Of a stretch of 64,000 nt of DNA, positions 11,160 to 22,197 are shown one piece after another. The position numbers and the translations under genes were made by a program. This DNA comes from Homarus americanus. Its lineage: Eukaryota; Arthropoda; Malacostraca; Decapoda; Nephropidae. The notes under the pieces were generated by a model. It was not told the DNA's origin and searched no databases. It was given only the letters and a program-made list of their open reading frames with translations. The stretch covers positions 1,287,620 to 1,351,619 of the forward strand of contig NW_024753828.1 of assembly GCF_018991925.1 (NCBI RefSeq). The letters are read 5' to 3'. Within the stretch, counting starts at the first letter, position 1. The number at the start of each line of letters is the position of its first letter.

Positions 11160-12000
11160 AAAACAGTAAAAGTCGAGGTTCTCTTTGATTCATGAGCTCA
11201 AAGATCATTCATAAGTCAAAAGACAAAATGGCTCTGAAACTGCCAACAGTCAGGAGGATTAAATTGGTGATCAAGGGTTTCCTGAAAAATCAAGGGACAC
11301 AACTAGTAATATCCGTTTTGAGGCTTGGGCGGTATTATTGTCGGGTAGAAGCTGCTGTACAGTAATCGATAAAGTGGACACTAAAGGTCTAGAGCAAACT
11401 GCTTATTATTTGTAAGCAAAGGCATTAGGTTAGCCTACCCCAACATCAATAAAAACAGTCTGGGTCCCATTAGAGTTATAAGTGGTTCAGAATAAAGTAG
11501 TAGTTATGTAAATTCATGAGTAAACTCATTTATTGACATTGGGTACCAGTGTTGACCAGTACCAAAGGCAATCAAATTATTGTTCCTCTGACCTACGGTA
11601 AAAATCAGCAAAGTCCAGCAGTCCATCTAGTCTTTGCAACACCAGTGTCACTTGTGGTTGCTGGAATAGGTACACAAATAAGTCCCTCTGACATAAGTGC
11701 CTTGGTTGATGAAGAAAATGAACCAGTCCATAATTTGTGGGATTTGGATAATATCAGCAATGATGTAAACATAACGATGAGTACGCTTATCAGAGTTTTC
11801 TCAAGACCATAGAATATATAATAATAACAGTATTCATTTAGCCATAAACGCTAAATAACTATTGGGGGTTGCTAAAGGACAGTTAAAAACCTTGAAAATC
11901 ATTCCTAGTCGGAATTTGAAAAAAATCGGGCTTTGGGAACATATTTCCCGAGGTTGAAAATCGAGAGCATTTTTTAAAAAATGTATTGATTAAAGACATA
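11160..12000. other. No confirmed feature; one short unassigned open frame
   Basis: A plus-strand frame at 11549-11812 (87 codons) has normal-looking composition near VHNLWDLDNISNDVN. I recognise no family and see no splice signal that would make it an exon. The remainder is unremarkable AT-rich sequence. Confidence 0.3.
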
Positions 12001-12004
12001 GGGT

Positions 12005-12335
12005 AAAGTATTTTTTTTTTTTTTTTTAGGGGTAGGTAAAGTATTTTTTTGGGGGGTAGGTGGAGGTAGGGTGGGGATTAATGGTCTCATACTACTGACC
12101 TTCTGATGGAATGTCAGGTCACTCTTTCTAGGGTGGGGGATTAGTGGGTCTCATGACCTGAAGATGTCTTGAATAACACTAAAGCTAAAGTATTTTAGGG
12201 AGATTGTGATGAGTATACCTGTAAGTGAGCAAAGTTGTATCCCTTCAACATTATATTACAAAACCTTTTAAAATATGGAGTGAGAAAGCAGAAAGGTGTG
12301 GGTCATCAGAGAGATGGAATGGAAATGTAACAAGC
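12005..12335. repeat. Diverged interspersed repeat, inverted copy at 26800-27130
   Basis: Blocks such as aatgtcaggtcactctttct and ggtctcatgacctgaagatg match the reverse complement of 26800-27130 (agggtgacctgacattccac and related blocks), in colinear order over about 300 bp. A third, weaker direct copy lies at 25755-25880. No ends or coding capacity are apparent. Confidence 0.6.
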
Positions 12336-12445
12336 ACCAGTGTTGCCAAGTGATAAGATCCTCAACAGCTGATCCTTTAATTTCCCTCCATGCAGTCACA
12401 CAACAAGTGCCTCACTGGATGCTTGCTGTCTTAATTCCTGTGTGT

Positions 12446-12550
12446 AAATAATAAATAATAATAATAATAATAAACGGTTTATTGAAAAAGTTTGCAGCCC
12501 GAAGGCTGAAAATATACACTGGACATAAATGACTTATTACATACATTGGT
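12446..12550 (-). mobile_element. LINE family A 3' end, heavily 5'-truncated
   Basis: An (ATA)n stretch followed by aaacggtttattg and ggctgaaaatatac is the reverse complement of the LINE A 3' terminus at 7175-7245 and 62290-62368. Only about 100 bp is present. Confidence 0.75.
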
Positions 12551-12869
12551 GGGTGCGTGCCAAACATTCAAAGAAATATTATTGAATTTGCCAAGCAAGG
12601 TGCAGGATTTGAAGAAGTTGATGAAAGTTCAGGAGTCAGGTGGTGAGGTGACATGCCAAGACACTTACACAGCACACACATTAACAGCTCTACTAAACCA
12701 TTGTCTTATAACATTTTACTTAATAATTTTGATTTTAAAATCAATTGATATATGATGGCTTGACTTGGCTACTTTTGTGCTTAAACAACTGATCAGTAAT
12801 AAACCAGAACATATGGAGATTATTATACACTAGTGATGTCACGAAGCTTTGCATCTGCAACCACAACTG

Positions 12870-13640
12870 CTGAGCATGACTGCATAAATTATCACAACCT
12901 GTACTCAAATGTACTAAGTTAATTACTAAATTTTTTATGTCTAGTGCAAACTTTGGGATGTCTATACTCAAATGAATTGCTGTCATGCAAGAATTCCAGT
13001 AATTCAAGTTATATTCTGCTAAATCAAGTCAGTCACATTTTATAAGTGAAAAACTAACACTCCCTGCTTTATAAACCTTGAGTACACGTTAATCTCCTCC
13101 CCTGGCTGTCAACAGCTGCTGGGGGAGGGGGCAGTGATTGTTAGGTTCTGGATAATAAGTTCAATATACAGGAGAGAACACAAACACCTGTATAGATTTG
13201 TAGGTTCAGTTTACTGGATAAGAGGTATGTACACAAAGGGGAGTAGTGCTCTCCTCAGCTAGGCTCCTTGTCAACTGCTATAGACGACGTATGGCAAGTG
13301 ATACATTAGCAGCTTCCATACGTCGCCAGGCACATTAATTAAGCATGTGGGATATGGTAATAACATTGCCACACGCTGCTAGCTAGGCTGAATAAATAAT
13401 ACATAAATGGAGCACATACATAATATACATACATAATGTATAATCCAGCATATATAATATACATACAGTGATAACGAGTAATGGGATGAATTTTATTTTA
13501 GGCTTAAAGTTTTCTCTTATATGATGTCACAGACATGACTTCACAGAATGTAACTTACATTGCTGGTATTCTTGCAAGATAGCGATTATTTTGAGTACGT
13601 ATAAGCATCTCATAGTTTGCACAAGAGATAAAATTTTTAA
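12870..13640. repeat. Two half-copies of the hairpin-payload repeat
   Basis: About 12910-13015 (tttatgtctagtgcaaactt to caagaattccagtaattcaa) and 13545-13640 (cttacattgctggtattctt to cacaagagataaaattttta) are opposite-facing copies of the stem sequence found throughout 34.2-37.6 kb. A GC-richer stretch of unknown nature lies between them. Confidence 0.55.
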
Positions 13641-13870
13641 GTCCTTTAGCAGAGTACATTGAGATATACCCGTGTGTAGTTCGAGTTTTTAAGACCAAAT
13701 TTTTTGGCAAAAAATTGGGGGTCGACCTCTAAACGGGTAATAGTTTCCTTAGGTTGAAAAATATTTACCAGTAACTGCCAGTAAACAATGGAAACGACGC
13801 ACTACCAGCTGTGAGTGTCGGTACAGTTGCCAGGGCAGATCTCTTGCGTCATCATAGCAAGCCCAAAGTA

Positions 13871-14407
13871 CAGTCAGTTCTGCTATAACGCGATAGTTGT
13901 GTTCTTGTAAAACACCGTGTTATAGAAATTCGCGTAATAGAAATAACAGGGCTTATGGAGAAAATAGGGTAAGGTGCAGATTACTACTCGAAATCGAAAA
14001 AAATTTAGTAGTTAGCCTAACACAAAGGATAGCGCAGTCTAAATAAATGTTACATTCATATCTAATAATGAAATCATACAGTAAATGTAACACTTTACCT
14101 TGAAAAAATATGAATATAACTTGATGGGGGAAAAGGGTGATTTTGAGGATGATAACATCGAGCTTCTCTTCAAGTGTTATAGCCTTTCTTTTACGATCAT
14201 CACCGGGAATGCGATCACCAGAACGCTTCTTGGAGATATTCTTCTTTACCATATTCACTGTTAATACCACAAAATTGGAGAAATAGTAAGCAAAATTCGC
14301 GTTACAGCAAACAAGCGTTCGCGTTATACAAATATCGTTCCTCTATTCATAAATCGCGTTAGAGCCAATTCGCGTTGTCAAAACACGCGTTATAGCAGAA
14401 CTCACTG
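13871..14407 (-). mobile_element. Deleted Tigger (cagtcagttctgctataacg ends) nested in the pogo element
   Basis: Inverted ends cagtcagttctgctataacg and the complementary cgttatagcagaactcactg are flanked by TA on both sides. The minus strand keeps the transposase N-terminus (MVKKNISKKRSGDRIPGDD, then EEKLDV, 14250 downward) and then jumps to the 3' terminal region, so most of the gene is deleted. Sister copies: 28418-29083 and 44815-45346. Confidence 0.85.
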
Positions 14408-14655
14408 TAGCCAAATGCATGGTATGGTAGCACAGGACGATGTAAAACATAAAGTATTCATTTTTAAAAGTTTATTTATAGATACATAAATTTTTGTTCA
14501 TTAAATTTGAAACATCAATCTTTGTTAATTAAATTTGAAACAAAAGAAAACTACAATACCGTATTTCTAAATATTTTCATTAAAATATTACATCACAAGT
14601 ATATTTTACCTTAACTGTGCCTGAATGAATATATTCTCAGAAATAAATATGGAAA

Positions 14656-17585
14656 TGTAATATTTTTGCTGAAATGACGTACGTATTACAGTGGAAAGTG
14701 GGATAAAATCGTGACGAAAACAATTACTTTCGCTTTCTTTCGTCGTTCCAAAGATTTTACCGTAATCGCTTTTCAAATGATTTTCAGTTAAAAAACTGTT
14801 GTATTACAATAATATTCTATCTTAATTCACTTGAATAAATACTACGATACCATATTTCTGAATATTTTCAATTAAAATCCATCAAACTCATTTTCCTTGT
14901 CATCGTCTTCATCACCAAACAGCTCCTCCCAGTCCTCTCCTTGAACAGCATCGTCATATGGATCAACACCATCATCAGCCATAGGATCATCAATATCTTC
15001 ATCCTCAATCACGCTCTCATTAGCCTCATAATCCCACAACAAGTCGTCTTCTGTTCCATCAAGAGCATTCAAAATCCCACATTTCTTAAAAGATTTCACC
15101 ACAATTTCTGGTCTAATTGTATCCCAGGCCTCTACAATCCATTCACATAATGTTGCTTGTGATGGAGCTTGGATGTTGCCGCCCTTTGTGTATGTCTTAT
15201 CGCCTTCTATCATCCAGTTGTTCCACTTCACTCTCACCACATCTTTAAATGGTTTGTTTATGGAAACATCCAGTGGTTGGACAAGACTTGTTAATCCACC
15301 AGGAATCACAGCTGTATCAGTGTTTTCTTCCTAATCCCAACAGTAACACTGTCAACAAGATGTGACCGAAACATATCCCACACAAGAAGACTTTTTTCTT
15401 TGCGCAGTCCCTCTGGTCAAAAGTTCCAGACTTTTTTATGCCATATTTGTATGCCGCCTTCATCCATCCATCCTTTCTCGTGCACATGGATGATTATACC
15501 TTTTGGAAAATTTTGCTTTGGAATTGTTTTCCTTTTAAATATTACCATAGGCATCAGCTTTGTGCCATCACCCATACATGATAGCACAACTGTGAATCTT
15601 GATTTTTCACATCCAGTAGTTTTAACTAAAACTGTTTTTTCACCAACTTTATTCACTGTTTGACTGACTGGCATATCAAAATTCATGGGCGTTTCGTCCA
15701 TGTTTCCAATACACGAAAGTCTATATGAGTTCTTCCAGTGTTTGATTATAAACCTATGAAATTCAATAACCTTGTCATCAAGTTCTTGTGGAAGACGCTG
15801 TGATATTTTCGTTCTCCGTCTCAGTACAAAATAATTTCTTTTCATAAATCTTGTGCACCAACCATGACTCGCCTTAAAATCTGTGATGCCTAATTTCCTT
15901 GCTAGTTTCAAGGCAAAGATTCGAATTGATCCTCGGGAAACACCATATCCATTCTGTCGGTTTTCACTGACATACTTTGCCACTTCAACTTCCAACTGTG
16001 GCCACTTGTTACACTTTCCTCTGTTAGCACATTTGTTTTTCGGTAAAAGCTTAAGTTGTGCAGAGAGCTTTTTCCAGTCTCTAACTTTTTTTTGGAAACC
16101 TTAAATTCCCTTGCTGCTGCACAGTTGTTAGCCTGTTCTGCATATTCAATCGCTCTGAGCTTGAACATTGCTGTGAACTTTCTTCTTGAAACCATGCTGA
16201 AGAGAATATGGGTCAAGCACGTTTACACTGCAACGAGACACAATTTGAAATATACACATAGGCTACTCGTGATGACATAATATGATGTGAGTCAGGTCAT
16301 CTACACACAGTTGCCAGTTTCAAGATTTTCCGTTTAAAATTTTAAGTTACCGAGTATTTCTTTTCCCAAATTGTTTTACAATACTATAGGTAAAACAGTT
16401 TACTATTGTGCAAACCCCACAGAAAAAAACAATTAACAGAAATGGAGACACCAAAAATGTAAAAAAAAAAAAAATGCTGTGTCTGACTTGCAACACTGTT
16501 GGTAAGGTCAGGTGATTCTAACGGCATCCTGCCAGTACCCGGTAATCAAATTTATAACAGTGTCTAACCTCAATTACTGTAGTTTATCTGATGTAGGCAA
16601 TATGAAGTAGAAAATACCAGTTAAAGTGAGAAATTGGAAGAGAATAAACAAGAAAGATGTCGTTGGGCTATTTTTGGTAGGGCTGAGGGAGAGAGTACCA
16701 GCTGTTTGGTCTTTTTTGGCGGGAGAGTCACGCAAATATCTGTACTGGTATTTGTTTAGTGTCTTCTGTATTTTTAAAAATGAATATTTGTAAATTAAAA
16801 GTACCGTAACATTGTATTATATACAAACTTGTCATATTTCTGGAAAATACGAATATACCGGTCAACACAATTTCAACGTACGCTAAAATTAAAGGCTGCT
16901 TAAGAAGGGCCGATGCAAAAACAAAGCCTCCGCGACCAGGGCTCTGCCGTGTCAGCTAGACGGTACACGTGTTTTTCGAATCGTTTTCAGTAAAAAAACT
17001 GTTACATCACAAGTGAATTAGGATAGAATATTATTGTAATACAACAGTTTTTTAACTGAAAACCATTCGAAAAGTGATTACGGTAACATCTTTTGAACGA
17101 AAGAAAGCGAAAGTCATTGTTTTCGTCACGATTTTATCCCACTTTCCACTGTAATACATACGTCAATTCAGCAAAAATATTACATTTCCATATTCTCAGA
17201 AATAAATAGTAGTTTTGTTGAAACATGATGTATTTCAATGTAAATTAGGATAAACTACATGACGAAAACAAAAGACTTTACCTAACCTTCCGATGTTCAA
17301 CAGATGTTACACGTTTTTTTAAAGTTTTCGGTTAAAATACTGTTATATTAGTGATATTCTATTCATACTGTGCTTGATATAATACATTCACGAAAATGTA
17401 ATATATTTGCTGAAATGACGTACATATTACAGTGGAAAGTGGGATAAAATCGTGACGAAAGCAATGACTTTCGCTTTCTTTCGCTGTTCAAAAGATTTTA
17501 CCGTAATCGCTTTTCGAATGATTTTCAGTTAAAAAACTGTTGTATTACAATAATATTCCCTCCTAATTGACTTGAATAAATACTT
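14656..17585. repeat. Internal ~190-bp repeat of the pogo-like element, three copies
   Basis: The block containing gtggaaagtgggataaaatc, a ctttcgctttctttcg motif and aaactgttgtattacaataa occurs at 14656-14860 and 17402-17585 in one orientation and at 17034-17190 in the other. Copies flank the transposase gene. They may be long subterminal repeats or a result of internal rearrangement. Confidence 0.65.
14872..16195 (-). pseudogene. Pogo-type transposase pseudogene (DD35D-like)
   Basis: The start is ATG at 16195 (MVSRRKFTAMFKLRAIEYAE, a psq-type helix-turn-helix). A frameshift lies in a T8 run at 16086-16093, after which the coding frame resumes with VRDWKKLSAQLKLLPKN. A CENP-B-like helix-turn-helix follows (KLGITDFKASHGWCTRFMKR). 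Catalytic residues are Asp in GNMDETPMNF, Asp in LLVWDMFRSH and Asp in LVQPLDVSINKPF, about 35 residues after the second once the frame is corrected. An in-frame TGA lies at 15417-15419 and a one-base frameshift in the T4 run at 15323-15326. The acidic tail ends at 14872. It resembles the POGK/POGZ-type pogo group rather than Tigger proper. Two of the lesions are homopolymer indels and could be assembly errors. Confidence 0.75.
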
Positions 17586-17869
17586 GAATGGAAAAATACA
17601 ATATTTTTGTTGAAACTACCCGCGTTTCAGTGTAAAGTGTCGTAATAATAAATGGTAAACAATTTGCCTTCGGCACTCGGTGTTTCAGGCACGGCGAGCC
17701 TCAGTTTATAGGACGTAGAGTGTTTTTACTGAAGGTTTTGTTGTTCCATTACCCTCAAAAACTTGGGTCGACCTATAAACAAGGAATATTATAAATTAAC
17801 GATTTCTTGGTCAAAAAATCAGGGTCGATCTATAAACGAGGGAGGATTATAGAGGAGTATATACTGTAT

Positions 17870-18350
17870 AGATATGTGAACACGCCTGACGCCAAGACTC
17901 TGTTACCATTCATTGTACCATTTATTCACATGTCTGTAGTACTACATATTATTATACCATGTCTGATATCTATGCTTATGTCTAATGCCTATGTTCACTC
18001 ACTAGGCCCCGATATACTATGTCTGTACCGCGCTAGTCGAGTAACTAGAGGACCTCAGTCATTGTCCTAGTGATGTCTAGCAACTCTCCTTGCCCAGCTA
18101 GACAACATCCCTCAGATCAGCCTCGGCCTACCTACGGTCCGGGGTCCCTTGTGCTCGCTTCTGTATCGGTTGGCTATCACGCCAAGTCTTGTACACTTAT
18201 TGAATATACCTACTGCTCGTGCTCTGGAGTTTCAAGAACCTTGTCTAGGATTACATCCACTACAACAAAATGAGTACAGTAATATGCTAATCATAATCAT
18301 GGCTTTTTCACAGGGAAAGGTCTGTAAAACTAGCCTCAGTAGTCAGGACA
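17870..18350. other. Unassigned non-repetitive stretch
   Basis: A moderately GC-rich segment begins tgtgaacacgcctgacgcc and ends ctacaaca, which could suggest a solo LTR, but no flanking duplication is found. No gene or RNA is recognised. Confidence 0.3.
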
Positions 18351-18353
18351 TTA

Positions 18354-19093
18354 CAGTTGGGTCTTCATTTACGTGGTCAATTGAACCCCCGGAGTACTGC
18401 GTAAAACGAGAAACGCGTAAATGTAATAACAGAACATATGGGATTAATTGAAATAGAGACTGGGCCGACCCCCAAACTCCACTTTTTCCGACACAATACC
18501 TACCGTTGTAGTAAAAATAAAATCTTAATTTTATGATGGTATGCACACACAATTAATATTTAAGAGAAATACAGTTACTGGTTATTGTCCATTCAAATAA
18601 TGGACTCAAATCCCCCCTTCCCACGCTCGCTGGCTCTTCCTTCTTTGAGAAATGTTTGGGTGAAAACAGAAGGCTTACATTTTTAGTATTAAATAATACC
18701 TCAGACTAAAGTTAGAATAATATAATTGACATTGCTGGATTCTTGCAAGACCAGGAATATTTTGAATATAAACGTCATATATTTTGCACAAAAGATAAAA
18801 TTTTGGCTCTTTCTAATCAAAATTCTTACATTAGATCTAAAATTTGTTTGTCTAATGCAAATTCCATGATGTTTATATTTAAAATAATCACAATCCTATA
18901 AGAATTCCAGCAATGTAAATTATATTCTGGCCAGGTAAGTTGTATGAATTTCATGAGCTAAAACAAATATCTTCAGTAAATAAACAAATTATACTTCACC
19001 CACGTAAATGACCAAATTTACAGCATAATTAAAGCATTTCATTCTGGCAAGGCACCGCGTAAATGACCAAACTCGTAAATCCAGACTCAACTG
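18354..19093 (-). mobile_element. Tigger-type non-autonomous element with hairpin payload
   Basis: Left end cagttgggtcttcatttacg and right end complement cagttgagtctggatttacg are flanked by TA at 18352-18353 and 19094-19095. The Tigger backbone (reverse of 45570-45830) fills 18380-18620. The centre, 18700-18970, is the inverted-repeat hairpin payload also found at 120-460 and 44265-45500. No coding sequence. Confidence 0.85.
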
Positions 19094-19171
19094 TACTAAT
19101 ACCAGTGACCCTTCATATACAGTAAAATATTTATTTTTACCTTATAATTCGGCTTATCATTTAAGGATATA

Positions 19172-21883
19172 CAGTCAACCCTCGCTTTACGCGGTCCCAC
19201 ATTCCGCGTTTCCACGTTAACGCGGTGCCCTGCCAGAACCTAACGTGCTAACATTACGCGGTGCGTGAACCCCATTACGCGGAGTGTGTCCAGCGCGACG
19301 CTATTTTTAGATTCGCTCCACCCGCCTGCCTGCCTGTGCTCTCGCCTCTCCCTCCCCCTCCCTCCGCCTGGGCAAGCCGCGCGGTAAGGTTGCGCAGTGT
19401 GTGTCTTTGTTGCGTTATCACTGACGTCATATGACGTATCGGACTGTGATTGGCTATGCATCCCTACCCCCCTCTGCTGCTAGCTGTAATTGGCTTAAAG
19501 TATTATGACGTGTCCACCCGGGGGAGGGAGGGAGGGAAGGAGGAAAGACGATGCGTGACCTAGCCGCGCCAGTTTAATCCCTCCACGCCAGACCGTGTAA
19601 ACGTGTATCCATTGTTCTGTAAAATGGCTTCCGCCGGACCACCGCCCCCAGAGAGAAACCTTTCTTTACCTGGACCCAGCGGCACTAAGCCAAAGAAGAC
19701 ACGACGTTCCTTAAGCTACGAGGTGAAGTATACCATCATCCAAGAGTTGGAGAAAGGAACAAGGCAGGTTGATTTGGCGCGCCAGCATGGTGTGAATGAA
19801 TCTACGATTTGAACAATAAAGAAGGATGCAGCCAAGATAAAGGAGCACATGAAGATCACAAAGTCTACAGGTGCTTCTATGATCAAGTATTTTCACAACC
19901 AGGTGCTTCTCAAGACAGAAAAATTACTTGTGAGGTACTTGGTGCGTCAGGCGCGACGGAACATGGCGGTCAACACGCGCTCTGTTAAGGAGTACGCATG
20001 TGAACTGTACATTGCAGTGGCACGAAAGATGGGAATTACAGAGCCCAAACCCTTTAATGCTTCCTCTGGGTGGTTACAGTGGTTTAAGATCCGGAACAAG
20101 ATCACCAATATAAACATTGGTGGTGAAGAAGCGAGTGCTGACCGTGCTGCGGCTAGGGAATTTCCTCCGTTTTTACGTGAGATAATGGAGGAAGGACAGT
20201 ACAGTGACGACCAGGTGTTTAACATGGACGAATCTGGTCTTTTCTGGAAAAAGCTACCTTCCAAGTCCTTCGTTGTAAAGAATGCCAGCAAGATTCGGGG
20301 CTGGAAGATGCAGAAGGAACGCATCACCGTCCTGTTTACCACCAATGCCTCCGGTACCTGTAAGCTCAAGTTATCGGTGATCCACACAGCACGCAAGCCG
20401 CACGCCTACAAAACCATGGACATGACCAAGCTAAATGTCCACTGGCTGACCGCATGTAAGGCGTGGATGTTCTCTACACTGTCCCTCTCCTGGTTTGATG
20501 ACTGTTTTGTTCCCGATGTAAAGAAATTCTGTGAGCAACAGAATGTGCCATTCAAGATTTTGTTGCTGCTGGACAACGCACCAGGACACTCGCCCCTACT
20601 GTTAGATCGTCACCCCAACGTAAAAGTGGTCTTCCTTCCTCCCAACACTACGTCTATATTACAGCCCATGGACCAAGAGTTAATCTGTAATGTAAAAGCT
20701 GCATTCTCTACGAAAAAATTCAAACTCCTGAACGACTACACCAACACCAGGGAAGAGTTGCGTAACCTGAGTGACACCACCACCGATAGCAAGAGCGAAG
20801 AAGATGAGGATCAACAGTTGGCACAGCAAAAAATACTGTTCAAACAATTCTGGAGAGTATTTAACATCAAGAAAGCTGTGGACTTCTTGGTGGAGTCATG
20901 GGATCAGCTGTCTATTGCTACAATTCGTCACGCATGGAGACATGTGTTGCATGGAATACCAGGTGAGAGGAGGAGTCAATCTGTGACTGGTGAGGTTCAG
21001 ACTGTTGCAGTAGCAGTGGACCTTGCCAGAGAAGCTGCGCAGACTGTTACAGTTCCAGGCTTCTCCGAGACCACCAACGACGACATCATGGAGGTGATAA
21101 TGGAACCTGATGTGACTACCGAGGAGATGGTACATGATGATGACGACGTCAGTGAAGAGGCAGGTGGTGCGTCATCCCAAGAAGAACAACACTTATCCCA
21201 TAGTAATGTTAGGGGTGCCATCGAGTGTATCGAGAAAGCCAAGTTCCTCCTTTCCGATGACCCTGACGCAAACAAGTATGAAATCTTCACTACCCAGCTG
21301 TTGCAGACTATGGAGCCCTACATCAAGGTGTATCACGACAACATCAACACCAGCCGTCAGCAAAGCATAACAGATTTCTTCGCCCGCAACCCACCACAGC
21401 CAGCCCAAGCCAGTGATAGTGACAGTGAAGATGACTTTGAGGGATTTGTCAGGGAAGCCCTGACAACTGTAAGTGACAGTGATGGTGATGCACCTAGTAA
21501 TGGTGATTCACCTGAGGGCCAGTAGCCTGCCCTCTGCCTCGGAACCAGCCTCCATCCCCGTACGCCGACCCATCTCTTCTACTAACATAAGTGTTCCACC
21601 TAACTTTTAGTTTTCCAAACCTAACCTTTATTTTTCCTATGTTAACCTTTATTTTTCCTAACCTAACCTCTTCTATATTACTTGTTTTTTCATACATCAT
21701 AAAGTTAAGATAAAATTTTTACTACAACATAGTTGTGTGTCGTCAAAAAGTGGAGTTTGGGGGTAGGCCCGGACTCTATTTCAATTACAGTAATCCCATA
21801 TGTTATGTTATTCACTTTACGCGTTCCTCACTTTCCGCGGGACCCTGCAGGTTACATTAACCGCGTAAAGTGAGGGTTGACTG
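19172..21883 (+). mobile_element. Near-intact Tigger transposon
   Basis: The inverted ends cagtcaaccctcgctttacg and the complementary taaagtgagggttgactg are flanked by TA at 19170-19171 and 21884-21885. Length is 2712 bp. Subterminal acgcgg cores lie at 19189, 19220, 19256 and 19277, with inverted copies such as ccgcgt at 19204. One transposase gene fills 19624-21525. A cctaacctaacc-rich stretch lies in the 3' UTR at about 21600-21675. Deleted relatives in the window are 24680-25735 and 39444-40144. Confidence 0.95.
19624..21525 (+). pseudogene. Tigger transposase, full length with one premature stop
   Basis: The start at 19624 (MASAGPPPPERN) is preferred over the upstream in-frame ATG at 19603 because the related gene at 25111 begins the same way. 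The frame is 633 codons, interrupted only by TGA at 19810-19812 (codon 63, after VNESTI), consistent with CGA-to-TGA deamination. Domains: psq-type helix-turn-helix, residues ~20-65 (EVKYTIIQELEKGTRQVDLA); CENP-B-type helix-turn-helix, ~100-160; DDE core with Asp202 (FNMDESGLFW), Asp317 (LLLLDNAPGHS) and Asp350 (QPMDQE), spacing DD32D. A C-terminal helical region (VESWDQLSIATIRHAW) precedes an acidic SDSEDDFEGFV tail. It acts in the nucleus, binding the element ends and moving them between TA sites. Translation from Met at 19849 would lack the first DNA-binding domain. Confidence 0.92.
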
Positions 21884-22197
21884 TATTGGAAACATCCCGG
21901 AGAAATTATTCAGTATCATTATGGTATCAAATTGAGCTCTCTAACACAAATATAAGTTTATGAATCCTGTGATCGATTTTTGTTATTTTGCCACTTACAG
22001 CGGCTAGTTTATTTTGCACACCATACTTATCCTGTGAACGGTAGTACAAAGGGATTTCAGAAAAGAGTTCACAAAGGGTCGGTATAACTAACCCCTGTGG
22101 TCAGGATATTATGGCATTGAATGTTACAGAGTATTTTAAATAAATTCTTAGTTTAGTTCCATACATAAAGGGTATCCTATTTGCAACTGTTTGAGTA

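Larger units (their letters stand above)
13650..17866 (-). mobile_element. Pogo-like DNA transposon with diverged ends
   Basis: The right end, read inward, is cagtatatactcctctataa then a ctcgtttatagatcgaccc block, followed by TA at 17867-17868. The left end near 13650 shows a degraded counterpart (gtgtgtagttcgag, then gaccaaattttttggc). Tandem gggtcgacctataaac cores lie near the right end at 17766 and 17820. The interior carries a minus-strand transposase pseudogene and three copies of a ~190-bp repeat (14656-14860 direct, 17034-17190 inverted, 17402-17585 direct). The left boundary is approximate. Confidence 0.55.

Noticed and set aside
17874..18267. Possible solo LTR (tgtgaacacgcc .. ctacaaca)
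   Set aside because: No flanking 4-6 bp duplication, no clear promoter or polyadenylation signal and no second copy.
19947..20396. 149-codon minus-strand frame
   Set aside because: Antisense of the Tigger transposase DDE region.
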